Of a stretch of DNA of 56,174 bases, positions 8,109 through 15,089 are shown one piece after another. Made by a program: the position numbers and the translations under genes. Under the pieces are notes generated by a model. The model was not told the DNA's origin. It searched no databases and was given only the letters and a program-made list of their open reading frames with translations. The stretch covers positions 1 to 56,174 of the forward strand of contig JBQCCR010000082.1 of assembly GCA_051961995.1 (NCBI GenBank). Reading direction: 5' to 3'. Source of the stretch: 66-474 sp051961995. GTDB taxonomy: Bacteria; Pseudomonadota; Gammaproteobacteria; Xanthomonadales; Rhodanobacteraceae. Numbering within the stretch: the first letter of the stretch is position 1; every line of letters starts with the position of its first letter.

Positions 8109-8968
8109 GGCGGGTCGGGGCTGGTCGTCGCGGGCGCCGGCATGGAGCCATCATTCTTGATGCCGTGCCGCTTCTCGTATTGATGCTGCTGTTCCAGCAG
8201 CTGGTCAATATCGTCGCTGTTGTCGTTGACGCCCTGGAAGCGCTCGATCACCGAGGCCGGCGGATTGCCGTGGTAAATCTCGTAAATGCGCCGCTGGCGG
8301 TATGCGTCGCGCTCGAACACGTACGGATCGTAGGCCGAGTTCAGAAAGTTCTCGGCATCAATCCCGCGCGAGCGCAGGGTGATCAGATAGGCGAGGCTCG
8401 GCAAGTACTGCGCATGCAATTTGAAGTCGTGCTCGCGCGCATACCATGACAGCGGGTCGAAATAGCTGTCCACCGGTAGCCGCCAGATGTCGCGCGCGGT
8501 CGTCGGGCCGACGAAAGGAATCACCAGGAACGGCCCTTCCGGCACACCCCAATGCGCCAGCGTCACGCCGAAGTCGGTTTCGTCGAGCGGCAGATGTATC
8601 TTGCTGGCCGGGTCGAAGAAGCCGAACAGGCCGAAGGTAGTGTTGATCGCCAGCCGTCCCGTGGATTTCAGCGCATCCACCGGATGTGCCTGCAACAGTT
8701 CGTTGGCGATGGTGATCGGCAGCCGAACGTTGGAGAAGAAATCGCTGACGTGTTCGCGCGCCTTGGGCGTGGTCACCTTGCGGTAGGCCACCGCGACCGG
8801 CCGGATTGCAACCTTGTCCGCCACGTGGTTGAACGCGTACATCTTGCGGTTGAAGTGCTGCAGCGGATCGTCCGTGCGCGGCGGCGCAACGGTCGCGCAG
8901 CCGGCCAGCAGCACGAATGCCGCAGTCAGCGCTGCACGTCCAAAAAAAGAATCCATGCCAAGACGCAT
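8099..8968 (-). CDS. mlaA: Outer-membrane lipoprotein MlaA (VacJ)
   Basis: 289 residues from ATG 8968 (285 if the ATG at 8956 is used; the frame is open to 9037). The lipobox LLAGC follows a short hydrophobic segment. MlaA signatures are DPLQHFNRKMYAFN, SDFFSNVRLPITIANELLQ, INTTFGLFGFFDPASK, DFGVTLAHWGVPEGPFLVIP and a region near PVDSYFDPLSW. In E. coli it sits with porins and removes phospholipids from the outer leaflet, handing them to MlaC. It is transcribed towards mlaB and overlaps it, so it is not cotranscribed with its partners. The tail after residue 245 is polar, with little conservation expected. Confidence 0.94.
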   Translation of the reverse strand: MRLGMDSFFGRAALTAAFVLLAGCATVAPPRTDDPLQHFNRKMYAFNHVADKVAIRPVAVAYRKVTTPKAREHVSDFFSNVRLPITIANELLQAHPVDALKSTGRLAINTTFGLFGFFDPASKIHLPLDETDFGVTLAHWGVPEGPFLVIPFVGPTTARDIWRLPVDSYFDPLSWYAREHDFKLHAQYLPSLAYLITLRSRGIDAENFLNSAYDPYVFERDAYRQRRIYEIYHGNPPASVIERFQGVNDNSDDIDQLLEQQHQYEKRHGIKNDGSMPAPATTSPDPPQS

Positions 8969-9251
8969 ACGGGTTCCGACTGCGCTGCCGCGCGAAAAGG
9001 ATGCGATTTTACATGGGGCTAACATTAACGGACTCAAGCTGCCGTGGTGGCTCGCTGCGGTTCTGGCTCGCTAGCGCGATCGGGTACTGCTACAATCCGC
9101 CGGCTGAGCACCGCGCATTGGAATCCGGCCTCACAGCTTTTGCCCCGTGGGTAAAGGGGGCGATCAGATCCGTTCAGGGACTCGATCGGGTTGTGGAGAC
9201 CTGAAGACGTGAGCGCGAAGCAAGATTAAGCAATATCCAGAGAGATTTCCT
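8969..9251. other. Divergent mlaA/rpoZ intergenic region
   Basis: About 280 bases with no supported gene. It must hold the mlaA promoter on the minus strand and the rpoZ promoter on the plus strand. The only clear element I see is an extended -10 at 9088-9096. No repeat or riboswitch was recognised. Confidence 0.5.
9088..9096 (+). promoter_or_regulatory. Possible extended -10 promoter for rpoZ
   Basis: TGCTACAAT (TG-N-TACAAT) is close to the extended -10 consensus. It lies about 155 bases before the rpoZ ATG, giving a long 5' leader if used. No good -35 is present. Confidence 0.4.
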
Positions 9252-9545
9252 ATGGCAAGAATCACCGTGGAAGACTGCCTGCGGGTGGTGGACAACCGTT
9301 TCGAGCTGGTACTGATGGCCACGCGCCGCGCGCGCCAGCTGGCAAAGGGTGCCGAGCCCGTGGTGGACCCGGAAAACGACAAGCCGAGCGTGATCGCGCT
9401 GCGCGAAATCGCCGGCCGCCGCATTGACATGGGCACCTTTGATGAATTTGAGCGCACCGCGCGCGCGCGCCGCGCGCGCGAGGCGCTGGAGTGGGCCGCG
9501 GCGGAAGTGGATGAAGACATGAGCAAGGGCGGCGACGATTTGTAA
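9252..9545 (+). CDS. rpoZ: RNA polymerase omega subunit
   Basis: 97 residues. The start MARITVEDCLRVVDNRFELV is the omega signature, followed by ATRRARQLAKGAEPVV and KPSVIALREIAGR. Omega stabilises the beta' subunit in RNA polymerase and, in proteobacteria, contributes to the ppGpp-binding site 1, which fits its position just upstream of spoT. The Glu/Asp-rich tail is normal. A GC-rich hairpin (9552-9569) follows the stop. Confidence 0.97.
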   Translation: MARITVEDCLRVVDNRFELVLMATRRARQLAKGAEPVVDPENDKPSVIALREIAGRRIDMGTFDEFERTARARRAREALEWAAAEVDEDMSKGGDDL

Positions 9546-9551
9546 GATGCT

Positions 9552-9569
9552 GCGGCCTGCAAGGGCCGC
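9552..9569 (+). terminator. Weak hairpin after rpoZ
   Basis: GCGGCC-TGCAAG-GGCCGC forms a 6-bp stem with a 6-base loop 7 bases after the rpoZ stop. Only a mixed GCGTTCTC follows, not a T-run, so it may pause, protect the 3' end, or partly terminate. Confidence 0.4.
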
Positions 9570-9576
9570 GCGTTCT

Positions 9577-9602
9577 CATCATCCCGGCGCGAGCCGGGCC
9601 CG
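9577..9602 (+). repeat. REP-like CATCATCCCGGCG unit between rpoZ and spoT
   Basis: CATCATCCCGGCGCGAGCC plus GGGCC matches the 28-bp unit seen at 6411-6438 in its first 20 or so positions and folds as CCCGGC-GCGA-GCCGGG. Single copy in plus orientation. Confidence 0.6.
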
Positions 9603-9679
9603 CGTCTTTCTTCGATCCTGCTGGAACTGCCGTCCCTCTTGCAGTGAGAACCCGAACCAGCATTCGACTGTTTCGCAGG

Positions 9680-9708
9680 TTGACTCCCGCACGCCGCCTC
9701 TCTAGCGT
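9680..9708 (+). promoter_or_regulatory. Sigma70-like promoter of spoT, predicting a leaderless or near-leaderless mRNA
   Basis: TTGACT (9680-9685), a 17-base spacer, then TAGCGT (9703-9708). The spoT ATG begins 7 bases after the -10, exactly where transcription would start, and there is no Shine-Dalgarno between. The -35 and the spacing are good; the -10 is fair. Confidence 0.5.
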
Positions 9709-9714
9709 GCGGTC

Positions 9715-11886
9715 ATGAACGCGGCAAACGCGCCCACGCCTTCAGAACCGGCCAATCCGGCGCCGGTGGATACCACCGACATCGACGCGCTGGCCGCGCG
9801 CCTGTCGGAATACTTTCCGCCCGAGCAGATCACCCGTGTACGCGGTGCGTACGCCGTGGGCGAGCACGCGCATGGTGGCCAGAAGCGCAAAAGCGGCGAA
9901 CCCTACATCACGCATCCGCTGGCGGTCGCCGGCATTCTCGCCGGCCTGCACCTGGATGCCGAAACCATCATTGCCGCGATCCTGCACGACACGCTGGAGG
10001 ACACCGGCCTCACTCGCGTGCAGCTTGAAGCGAGCTTCGGCCCGACCGTCGCCGAACTGGTGGATGGCGTCACCAAGCTGGACAGCATTGACTTTGCTTC
10101 GCGCCAGGAAGCGGATGCGGAGAGCTTCCGCAAGATGGTCCTGGCAATGGCGCGCGACCTCCGCGTCATCCTGATCAAGCTGGCCGACCGTCTGCACAAC
10201 ATGCGCACGCTGGGCGCGATGGAACCGGAAGCGCGCCGGCGCATCGCCCGCGAGACGCTGGACATCTACGCACCGATCGCCGCGCGGCTGGGCATGAACG
10301 CGATCAAGGGTGAGCTGCAGGATCTCGGCTTTCGAACGCTCTATCCCGATCGTTACCGGGTGATTTCCACGCGCATCAGGAGCGTGCTCGGCAACCGGCG
10401 CGAAGCGATGGCGCGCATCGAGGGCGAGTTGCGCGCACGGCTTGCTGCGGACGGCATCGAGGTGCGGGTGGTCAGCCGGATCAAGTCGCCCTACAGCATC
10501 TGGTCGAAGATGCGCAGCACGCGCAAATCCTTCGCGCAATTGATGGATGTGTACGGCTTCCGCGTGGTGGTGGATTCCGTGGCCCACGCCTACCAGGCGC
10601 TTGGTTCGGTGCACGCGCTGTACAAGCCGGTGGACGGCCGCTTCAAGGATTTCATCGCGATCCCGAAAGCCAACGGTTACCAGTCGCTGCACACCGTGCT
10701 GTTCGGGCCGTTCGGTGCGCCGATCGAGATCCAGATCCGCACGGCGGACATGGACATCGTCGCCGAGCGGGGCATCGCGGCGCACTGGGCGTACAAGACC
10801 GACGTCACTCCGTCCAACAGCGCGCAATTGCGCGCGCGCGAATGGCTCTCCGGTCTGGCCGACAGCCAGGCGAGCACGCCCTCGTCGCTGGAATTCCTGG
10901 AGAACGTCAAGATTGATCTCTTCCCGGAGGAGGTCTATCTGTTTACCCCGCGCGGCGACATCCTCTCCCTGCCCAAGAACGCGACCGCGCTGGATTTCGC
11001 GTACGCCGTGCATACCGACGTCGGCCATCACGCGGTTGCTGCGCGCGTGGATGGCGCGCTCGCACCGCTGCGCGCATTGCTCGCTTCGGGCCAGACGGTC
11101 GAGATCGTCACCGCGCCCTCGGCCACGCCCAACCCGCTATGGCTGGACTTCGCGGTCACGGGCAAGGCGCGCACCGCGATCCGGCATTTCCTGAAGCGCC
11201 TGCAGCACGAAGACGCGGTGGAATTCGGCCATCGCATGCTCGATCGTGCATTGGATTCGCTCGGCTCCAGCCTCGATTCGATTCCCACCGAGGCGCTGGA
11301 GAAATATCTGCAACAGAATGGCCAGCGCCGGTTGGAGGAGCTGCTTTCCGACATCGCGCTGGGCAACCGCATGCCCGACCAGGTCTCCGCGCAACTGGTT
11401 GCGCTGCACGGCAAGGTGACCGGCACGAAGCCGCGCGCGCGCGAGAAGATCCGCATCAGCGGCGCCGAGCGCGGGATTCTCAGCTTCGGCAATTGCTGCC
11501 ATCCGTTGCCGGGAGATGCCATCGTGGGCTACCTCTCGCCCGGCAAGGGGATCGTGGTGCATCGCACCGAGTGCCCGAACCTGAGCGAGTTGTCCAAGCT
11601 GCCGGAGCGGCGCGTCGAGATCGAATGGGATCGCGACGTGCAGGGTGACTACAAGGCGCAGTTGCGCAGCGAAGTGGTCAACCGGCCCGGCGTGCTGGCC
11701 ACCGTCGCCGCCGCGATCGCCGCGGCCGGTTCCAACATCGAGAACGTGGAATACTCCGAACGCAGCCCGTTTGCCGCGACCTTGCTGTTCACCCTGGAAG
11801 TGAAGGACCGCAAGCACCTCGCCGACGTGATGCGGCGGGTAAGGCGGACGGGCGTGGTGAATGGGGTATATCGGTATCCCATTTGA
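9715..11886 (+). CDS. spoT: Bifunctional (p)ppGpp synthetase/hydrolase (RSH, SpoT type)
   Basis: 723 residues with full RSH layout. The HD hydrolase domain (about 40-190) has THP and AILHDTLEDT with HD at 91-92 and KLADRLHNMRTL. The synthetase domain (about 250-370) has RIKSPYSIWSKM, YGFRVVV and a GRFKDFIAIPK segment, with the basic RxKD motif of bifunctional enzymes in place of the acidic ExDD of RelA. The TGS domain follows (EVYLFTPRGDILSLP), then a CHPLPGD helical/zinc-finger-like region (GNCCHPLPGDAI) and a C-terminal ACT domain (NRPGVLATVAAAIA). It sets alarmone levels in response to starvation. It follows rpoZ as usual and is preceded by its own promoter candidate. Confidence 0.96.
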   Translation: MNAANAPTPSEPANPAPVDTTDIDALAARLSEYFPPEQITRVRGAYAVGEHAHGGQKRKSGEPYITHPLAVAGILAGLHLDAETIIAAILHDTLEDTGLTRVQLEASFGPTVAELVDGVTKLDSIDFASRQEADAESFRKMVLAMARDLRVILIKLADRLHNMRTLGAMEPEARRRIARETLDIYAPIAARLGMNAIKGELQDLGFRTLYPDRYRVISTRIRSVLGNRREAMARIEGELRARLAADGIEVRVVSRIKSPYSIWSKMRSTRKSFAQLMDVYGFRVVVDSVAHAYQALGSVHALYKPVDGRFKDFIAIPKANGYQSLHTVLFGPFGAPIEIQIRTADMDIVAERGIAAHWAYKTDVTPSNSAQLRAREWLSGLADSQASTPSSLEFLENVKIDLFPEEVYLFTPRGDILSLPKNATALDFAYAVHTDVGHHAVAARVDGALAPLRALLASGQTVEIVTAPSATPNPLWLDFAVTGKARTAIRHFLKRLQHEDAVEFGHRMLDRALDSLGSSLDSIPTEALEKYLQQNGQRRLEELLSDIALGNRMPDQVSAQLVALHGKVTGTKPRAREKIRISGAERGILSFGNCCHPLPGDAIVGYLSPGKGIVVHRTECPNLSELSKLPERRVEIEWDRDVQGDYKAQLRSEVVNRPGVLATVAAAIAAAGSNIENVEYSERSPFAATLLFTLEVKDRKHLADVMRRVRRTGVVNGVYRYPI

Positions 11887-11911
11887 GAGAGGTTGCTGGT
11901 TGTCAGTTGCT

Positions 11912-12000
11912 GGTTGTCGGAACAGCAGCCGGTCACGATAATTCCGACAACCGACAACCGACAACCGACAACCGACAACCGACAACCGACAACCGACAAC
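11912..12000 (+). repeat. 11-bp inverted repeat and 8-copy CCGACAA heptamer array before ridA
   Basis: GGTTGTCGGAA (11912-11922) is perfectly complementary to TTCCGACAACC (11942-11952) with a 19-base loop. The right arm opens a tandem array of eight CCGACAA units (11944-11999) plus one C that runs straight into the ridA ATG at 12001. Two more GGTTG(T) pieces lie at 11891-11911. Any unit of the array could pair with the left arm. The array is open in the ridA frame (period TTDNRQP), so it could also encode an N-terminal extension from a TTG at 11893. Confidence 0.9.
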
Positions 12001-12387
12001 ATGCCCCGCACCCCCATCCACTCCCCCGACGCACCCAAGGCCATCGGTCCCTACTCGCAGGCGATCCGCAGCGGCAACACGCTGTATCTGTCCGGGCAAA
12101 CGCCGCTCGATCCCGCCACCGGCGAAATGGTCGCGGGCGGCATCGAGGAGGAGGCCGCGCGGGTGTTCGAGAACCTCAAGGCCGTGCTCACCGCGGCCGG
12201 CGCCTCGTTCGACGACGTGGTGAGGGTCGCGATCTACATGACCGACCTGACCAACTTCGGCGCCGTCAACGAGGTAATGAAGCGCTACTTCCGCGAACCG
12301 TATCCCGCGCGCTCCACCATCGGTGTGGCCGCACTGCCGCGCGGCGCGGCGGTGGAGATTGACCTGATCGCTGCCATCGGCGGCTGA
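12001..12387 (+). CDS. ridA: RidA family enamine/imine deaminase
   Basis: 128 residues from ATG 12001, matching the usual RidA length (MPRTPIHSPDAPKAIGPYSQ start). AIGPYSQAIR, LYLSGQTPLDP, FENLKAVLTAAGASFDDVVR and YPARSTIGVAALPRGAAVEI are the family motifs, including the catalytic Arg in the PARS segment. It hydrolyses reactive 2-aminoacrylate and related enamines from PLP enzymes. No Shine-Dalgarno is seen; the heptamer array takes its place directly before the start. It lies between spoT and recG on the same strand, a neighbourhood common in proteobacteria. Confidence 0.93.
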   Translation: MPRTPIHSPDAPKAIGPYSQAIRSGNTLYLSGQTPLDPATGEMVAGGIEEEAARVFENLKAVLTAAGASFDDVVRVAIYMTDLTNFGAVNEVMKRYFREPYPARSTIGVAALPRGAAVEIDLIAAIGG

Positions 12388-12391
12388 TCCG

Positions 12392-12415
12392 TGCTGTCGG
12401 CGCACGCCGACAGCA
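12392..12415 (+). terminator. Perfect palindrome after ridA, possible terminator or pause site
   Basis: TGCTGTCGGCG and CGCCGACAGCA are exact complements separated by 2 bases, so a hairpin with a stem of about 9 bp and a small loop can form 4 bases past the ridA stop. The following TTCAT is not a real T-run, so Rho-independent termination is uncertain. Confidence 0.45.
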
Positions 12416-12456
12416 TTCATCGGATCCCGCGCATCGCGAAGGCGATCCGCATTCGC

Positions 12457-12462
12457 TACCCT
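12457..12462 (+). promoter_or_regulatory. Possible -10 element for recG
   Basis: TACCCT ends 8 bases before the recG ATG (12471), the same spacing as the mlaF candidate. No Shine-Dalgarno precedes the ATG, so a leaderless message is possible. There is no clear -35. Confidence 0.25.
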
Positions 12463-12470
12463 TGCGTGCG

Positions 12471-14576
12471 ATGACCCTTGCACGCGTGACCGCCAGCACA
12501 CAAGACCAAGACCCCGGCCTCGCGCCGGTGTCGTCGCTGGCGGGTGTCGGTCCGGCGGTGCAGCAATCGTTGCAGCGGCTTGGCATCACGCGTGTGCAGG
12601 ATTTGTGGTTCCACCTGCCGTTGCGCTATGAAGACCGCACTCGCCTGACACCCATCCGCGATCTGCGGATCGGCGAAGCCGCGCAGGTGGAAGGCGTGGT
12701 CGAGGCGGTGGAGACCGGTTTTCGATACCGCGCGCAACTGCGCGTGGCGATCACCGATGACTCGCACGAAACGTTGGTGCTGCGTTTCTTCCACTTCCGT
12801 CGCGCGCAGAGCGATCGCCTGCCGCCGGGCACACGGCTGCGCTGTTACGGCGAGGTGCGCCATGGCGCGCACGGTCCGGAGATGGTGCATCCGCAGTACC
12901 AGATCGTGCACGGCGTCAGCGATGTGGAAGAAAGGCTGACACCGGTGTATCCGGCGACCGAAGGATTGGGCCAGCAGCGGTTGCGTTCGATGATCGGCAA
13001 GGCGCTGGCGCGCCTGCCGGACGGAGCCAGTCTGGAGCTGATTCCCGAATCGCTGCGCCAACCGCTGCATCTGCCCTCACTGCGCGAAGCTCTTCTGATT
13101 GCGCATCACCCACCGCCGGATGCGGACGTGGGTCTGCTCGAACGCGGTGCGCATCCTGCGCAGCAGCGGCTGGCTTTCGAGGAATTGCTGACCCATCACC
13201 TGAGTCTGACGCGCCTGCGCGCGCAGGTGCGCACGCATCGCGCGCCGGCGCTGCGCGCGAACGCGAGTTTGCGCAAGCGATTCCTGGCTGCGCTGCCGTT
13301 CGAACTCACCAATGCGCAGCAGCGCGTGGATGCGGAAGTCAAAAAGGATCTCGCGCACGCCAAGCCGATGCTGCGACTGGTGCAGGGTGACGTCGGCTCG
13401 GGTAAAACCGTGATCGCCGCGCTCGCCGCGCTGAGCGCGATCGCGAGTGGAAAGCAGATCGCGTTGATGGCGCCCACAGAATTGCTGGCCGAACAGCATC
13501 TGCGCAGCTTCCGCACCTGGTTCGAACCGCTCGGCATCGACGTGGTCTGGCTGGCAGGCAAGGTGCAGGGCCGTGCGCGCCAGGCCGCGCTCACCGCGGT
13601 TGCGCAGGGCGCGCCGATCGTGATCGGCACGCACGCGCTGATGCAGGAAGGCGTCGAATTCATGGATCTCGCGCTGGCCATCGTGGACGAGCAGCACCGC
13701 TTCGGTGTGCAGCAGCGGATGGCGCTGCGGGACAAGGGCGCCGATGCGGAATCGTTTCCGCATCAACTGGTGCTGACCGCCACGCCGATCCCGCGCACGC
13801 TGGCGATGAGCGTGTACGCCGATCTCGACATCTCCGCGCTGGACGAATTGCCGCCCGGCCGCACGCCGGTGCAGACCACCGCGGTTTCCAACACGCGCCG
13901 CGGGGAAGTGATCGAGCGCATCCGCGCGGCCTGCGCGGAGGGCAGGCAGGCGTACTGGGTTTGCACGATCATTGAGGAAAGTGAACAGCTGATCGCACAG
14001 GCGGCGGAAGTCACGTTCGCCGAACTGTCGATTTCGCTGCCGGGCCTCAAGATCGGCTTGCTGCACGGGCGCATGAAGCCGTCGGAAAAGCAGGCGGTGA
14101 TGGATGCGTTCAAGGCCGGCGAACTCGCCTTGCTGGTGGCGACCACGGTGATCGAGGTCGGCGTGGACGTGCCCAATGCCAGCCTGATGGTGATCGAGAA
14201 CGCCGAGCGGCTCGGGCTGGCGCAACTGCACCAGTTGCGCGGGCGGGTGGGGCGCGGCAGCGTGGCCTCGCATTGCGTGCTGCTGTACCAGCCGCCACTC
14301 TCGAATCTCGCCAAGCAGCGGCTGGAAACCATGCGTGAAACCAACGACGGCTTCCTGATCGCCGAACGCGACCTGCAATTGCGCGGCCCTGGTGAATTAC
14401 TAGGCACGCGCCAGACCGGCGAGCTGGGTTTCCGCATCGCCGACCTTTCCCGCGATGCGCATTTGCTGCCCGCCGTGCAGCGCGTCGGCGCGGCAATGCT
14501 GAAGGAGCATCCCGAACTCGCTGGCAGATTGGTGGCCCGCTGGATCGGGGGTGCAGCGCGATTCGCGGATGCGTAA
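12471..14576 (+). CDS. recG: ATP-dependent DNA helicase RecG
   Basis: 701 residues from the ATG at 12471 (a TTG three codons earlier is also in frame). The N-terminal wedge/OB region has GVGPAVQQSLQRLGI, DLWFHLPLRYEDRT and QVEGVVEAVETG. Helicase motifs are VQGDVGSGKT (I), APTELLAEQH (Ia), VDEQHRFGVQQR (II, DEQH), LTATPIPRTLA (III), LLHGRMKPSEK (IV), VATTVIEVGVDVP (V) and QLRGRVGRG (VI). It remodels stalled replication forks and Holliday junctions. It is in the plus-strand run from rpoZ and ends 80 bases before rpmE2. Confidence 0.96.
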   Translation: MTLARVTASTQDQDPGLAPVSSLAGVGPAVQQSLQRLGITRVQDLWFHLPLRYEDRTRLTPIRDLRIGEAAQVEGVVEAVETGFRYRAQLRVAITDDSHETLVLRFFHFRRAQSDRLPPGTRLRCYGEVRHGAHGPEMVHPQYQIVHGVSDVEERLTPVYPATEGLGQQRLRSMIGKALARLPDGASLELIPESLRQPLHLPSLREALLIAHHPPPDADVGLLERGAHPAQQRLAFEELLTHHLSLTRLRAQVRTHRAPALRANASLRKRFLAALPFELTNAQQRVDAEVKKDLAHAKPMLRLVQGDVGSGKTVIAALAALSAIASGKQIALMAPTELLAEQHLRSFRTWFEPLGIDVVWLAGKVQGRARQAALTAVAQGAPIVIGTHALMQEGVEFMDLALAIVDEQHRFGVQQRMALRDKGADAESFPHQLVLTATPIPRTLAMSVYADLDISALDELPPGRTPVQTTAVSNTRRGEVIERIRAACAEGRQAYWVCTIIEESEQLIAQAAEVTFAELSISLPGLKIGLLHGRMKPSEKQAVMDAFKAGELALLVATTVIEVGVDVPNASLMVIENAERLGLAQLHQLRGRVGRGSVASHCVLLYQPPLSNLAKQRLETMRETNDGFLIAERDLQLRGPGELLGTRQTGELGFRIADLSRDAHLLPAVQRVGAAMLKEHPELAGRLVARWIGGAARFADA

Positions 14577-14603
14577 CCGGCGTTGCGCCGGTCCCGGCGG
14601 CGC

Positions 14604-14612
14604 TGTTACACT
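14604..14612 (+). promoter_or_regulatory. Possible extended -10 promoter for rpmE2
   Basis: TGTTACACT (TG-N-TACACT) lies about 45 bases before the rpmE2 ATG, in the 80-base gap after recG. I see no zinc-uptake-regulator-like palindrome here. Confidence 0.35.
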
Positions 14613-14656
14613 GCCGCTCTTTTCTCGCGCGAAACCCTCGCGCCCGGAGCCCCACA

Positions 14657-14914
14657 ATGAAAGCCGACACCCATCCGAACTACCAGCCGGTGGTGTTCCA
14701 GGACATCAGTTCCGAGTTCGCGTTCCTGACGCGTTCGACCATGACCTCCAGGGAAACCATCAAGTGGGAGGACGGCCAGGAATATCCGCTGATCAAGGTG
14801 GAAATCTCCAGCGCCTCGCATCCGTTCTACACCGGCAAGCAGAAGGTGATGGACACCGGAGGCCGCATTGACAAGTTCAAGCGCCGTTACGCAGCGGGCG
14901 CCAAGAAGGCGTAA
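14657..14914 (+). CDS. rpmE2: Ribosomal protein L31, type B (no zinc ribbon)
   Basis: 85 residues. The start MKADTHPNYQPVVFQD and the core SEFAFLTRSTMTS, SSASHPFYTGKQKVMDTGGR and IDKFKRRY define L31 type B. There is no cysteine, so this is the zinc-independent (C-minus) form, which in many bacteria replaces the zinc-binding paralog when zinc is scarce. Whether a zinc-binding L31 exists elsewhere in this genome cannot be seen. A Shine-Dalgarno-like GGAGCC precedes the ATG, and a Rho-independent terminator follows. Confidence 0.95.
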   Translation: MKADTHPNYQPVVFQDISSEFAFLTRSTMTSRETIKWEDGQEYPLIKVEISSASHPFYTGKQKVMDTGGRIDKFKRRYAAGAKKA

Positions 14915-14940
14915 TCACCTGTCGCCGCTTCACTCCAAAG

Positions 14941-14963
14941 CGCCGGCCTCGTGCCGGCGTTTT
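14941..14963 (+). terminator. Rho-independent terminator of rpmE2
   Basis: CGCCGGC-CTCGT-GCCGGCG followed by TTTT: a perfect 7-bp GC stem with a 5-base loop, 26 bases after the rpmE2 stop and upstream of the gltA promoter region. Confidence 0.75.
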
Positions 14964-15008
14964 GCGTTGGGCCTGCAAGCTTTCCGCACATGCGGCTCGG
15001 GCGGCCTG

Positions 15009-15017
15009 TGCGATAAT
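15009..15017 (+). promoter_or_regulatory. Possible extended -10 promoter for gltA
   Basis: TGCGATAAT (TG-N-GATAAT) lies about 70 bases before the gltA GTG. The leader between them (15025-15089) is GC-rich with short complementary pieces such as CCTC/GAGG around 15047-15061. No known riboswitch was recognised. Confidence 0.4.
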
Positions 15018-15089
15018 TGGCGATTGTCCAACCCGGTGAGCGGGCCCTCGCGCCTGTGAGGCGCCGGATGCAAGCCCAAGGAGAACGCC

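Noticed and set aside
9428..9483. CG-rich alternating GCGCGC tract in rpoZ as a possible structural element
   Set aside because: It encodes the normal Arg/Ala-rich part of omega; it is explained by codon choice.
11944..12000. Possible CRISPR array
   Set aside because: Units are 7 bases with no spacers and no cas genes; it is a simple tandem repeat.
15025..15089. Riboswitch or regulatory RNA in the gltA leader
   Set aside because: Only short GC-rich complementary pieces are present; nothing matches a structure I know.
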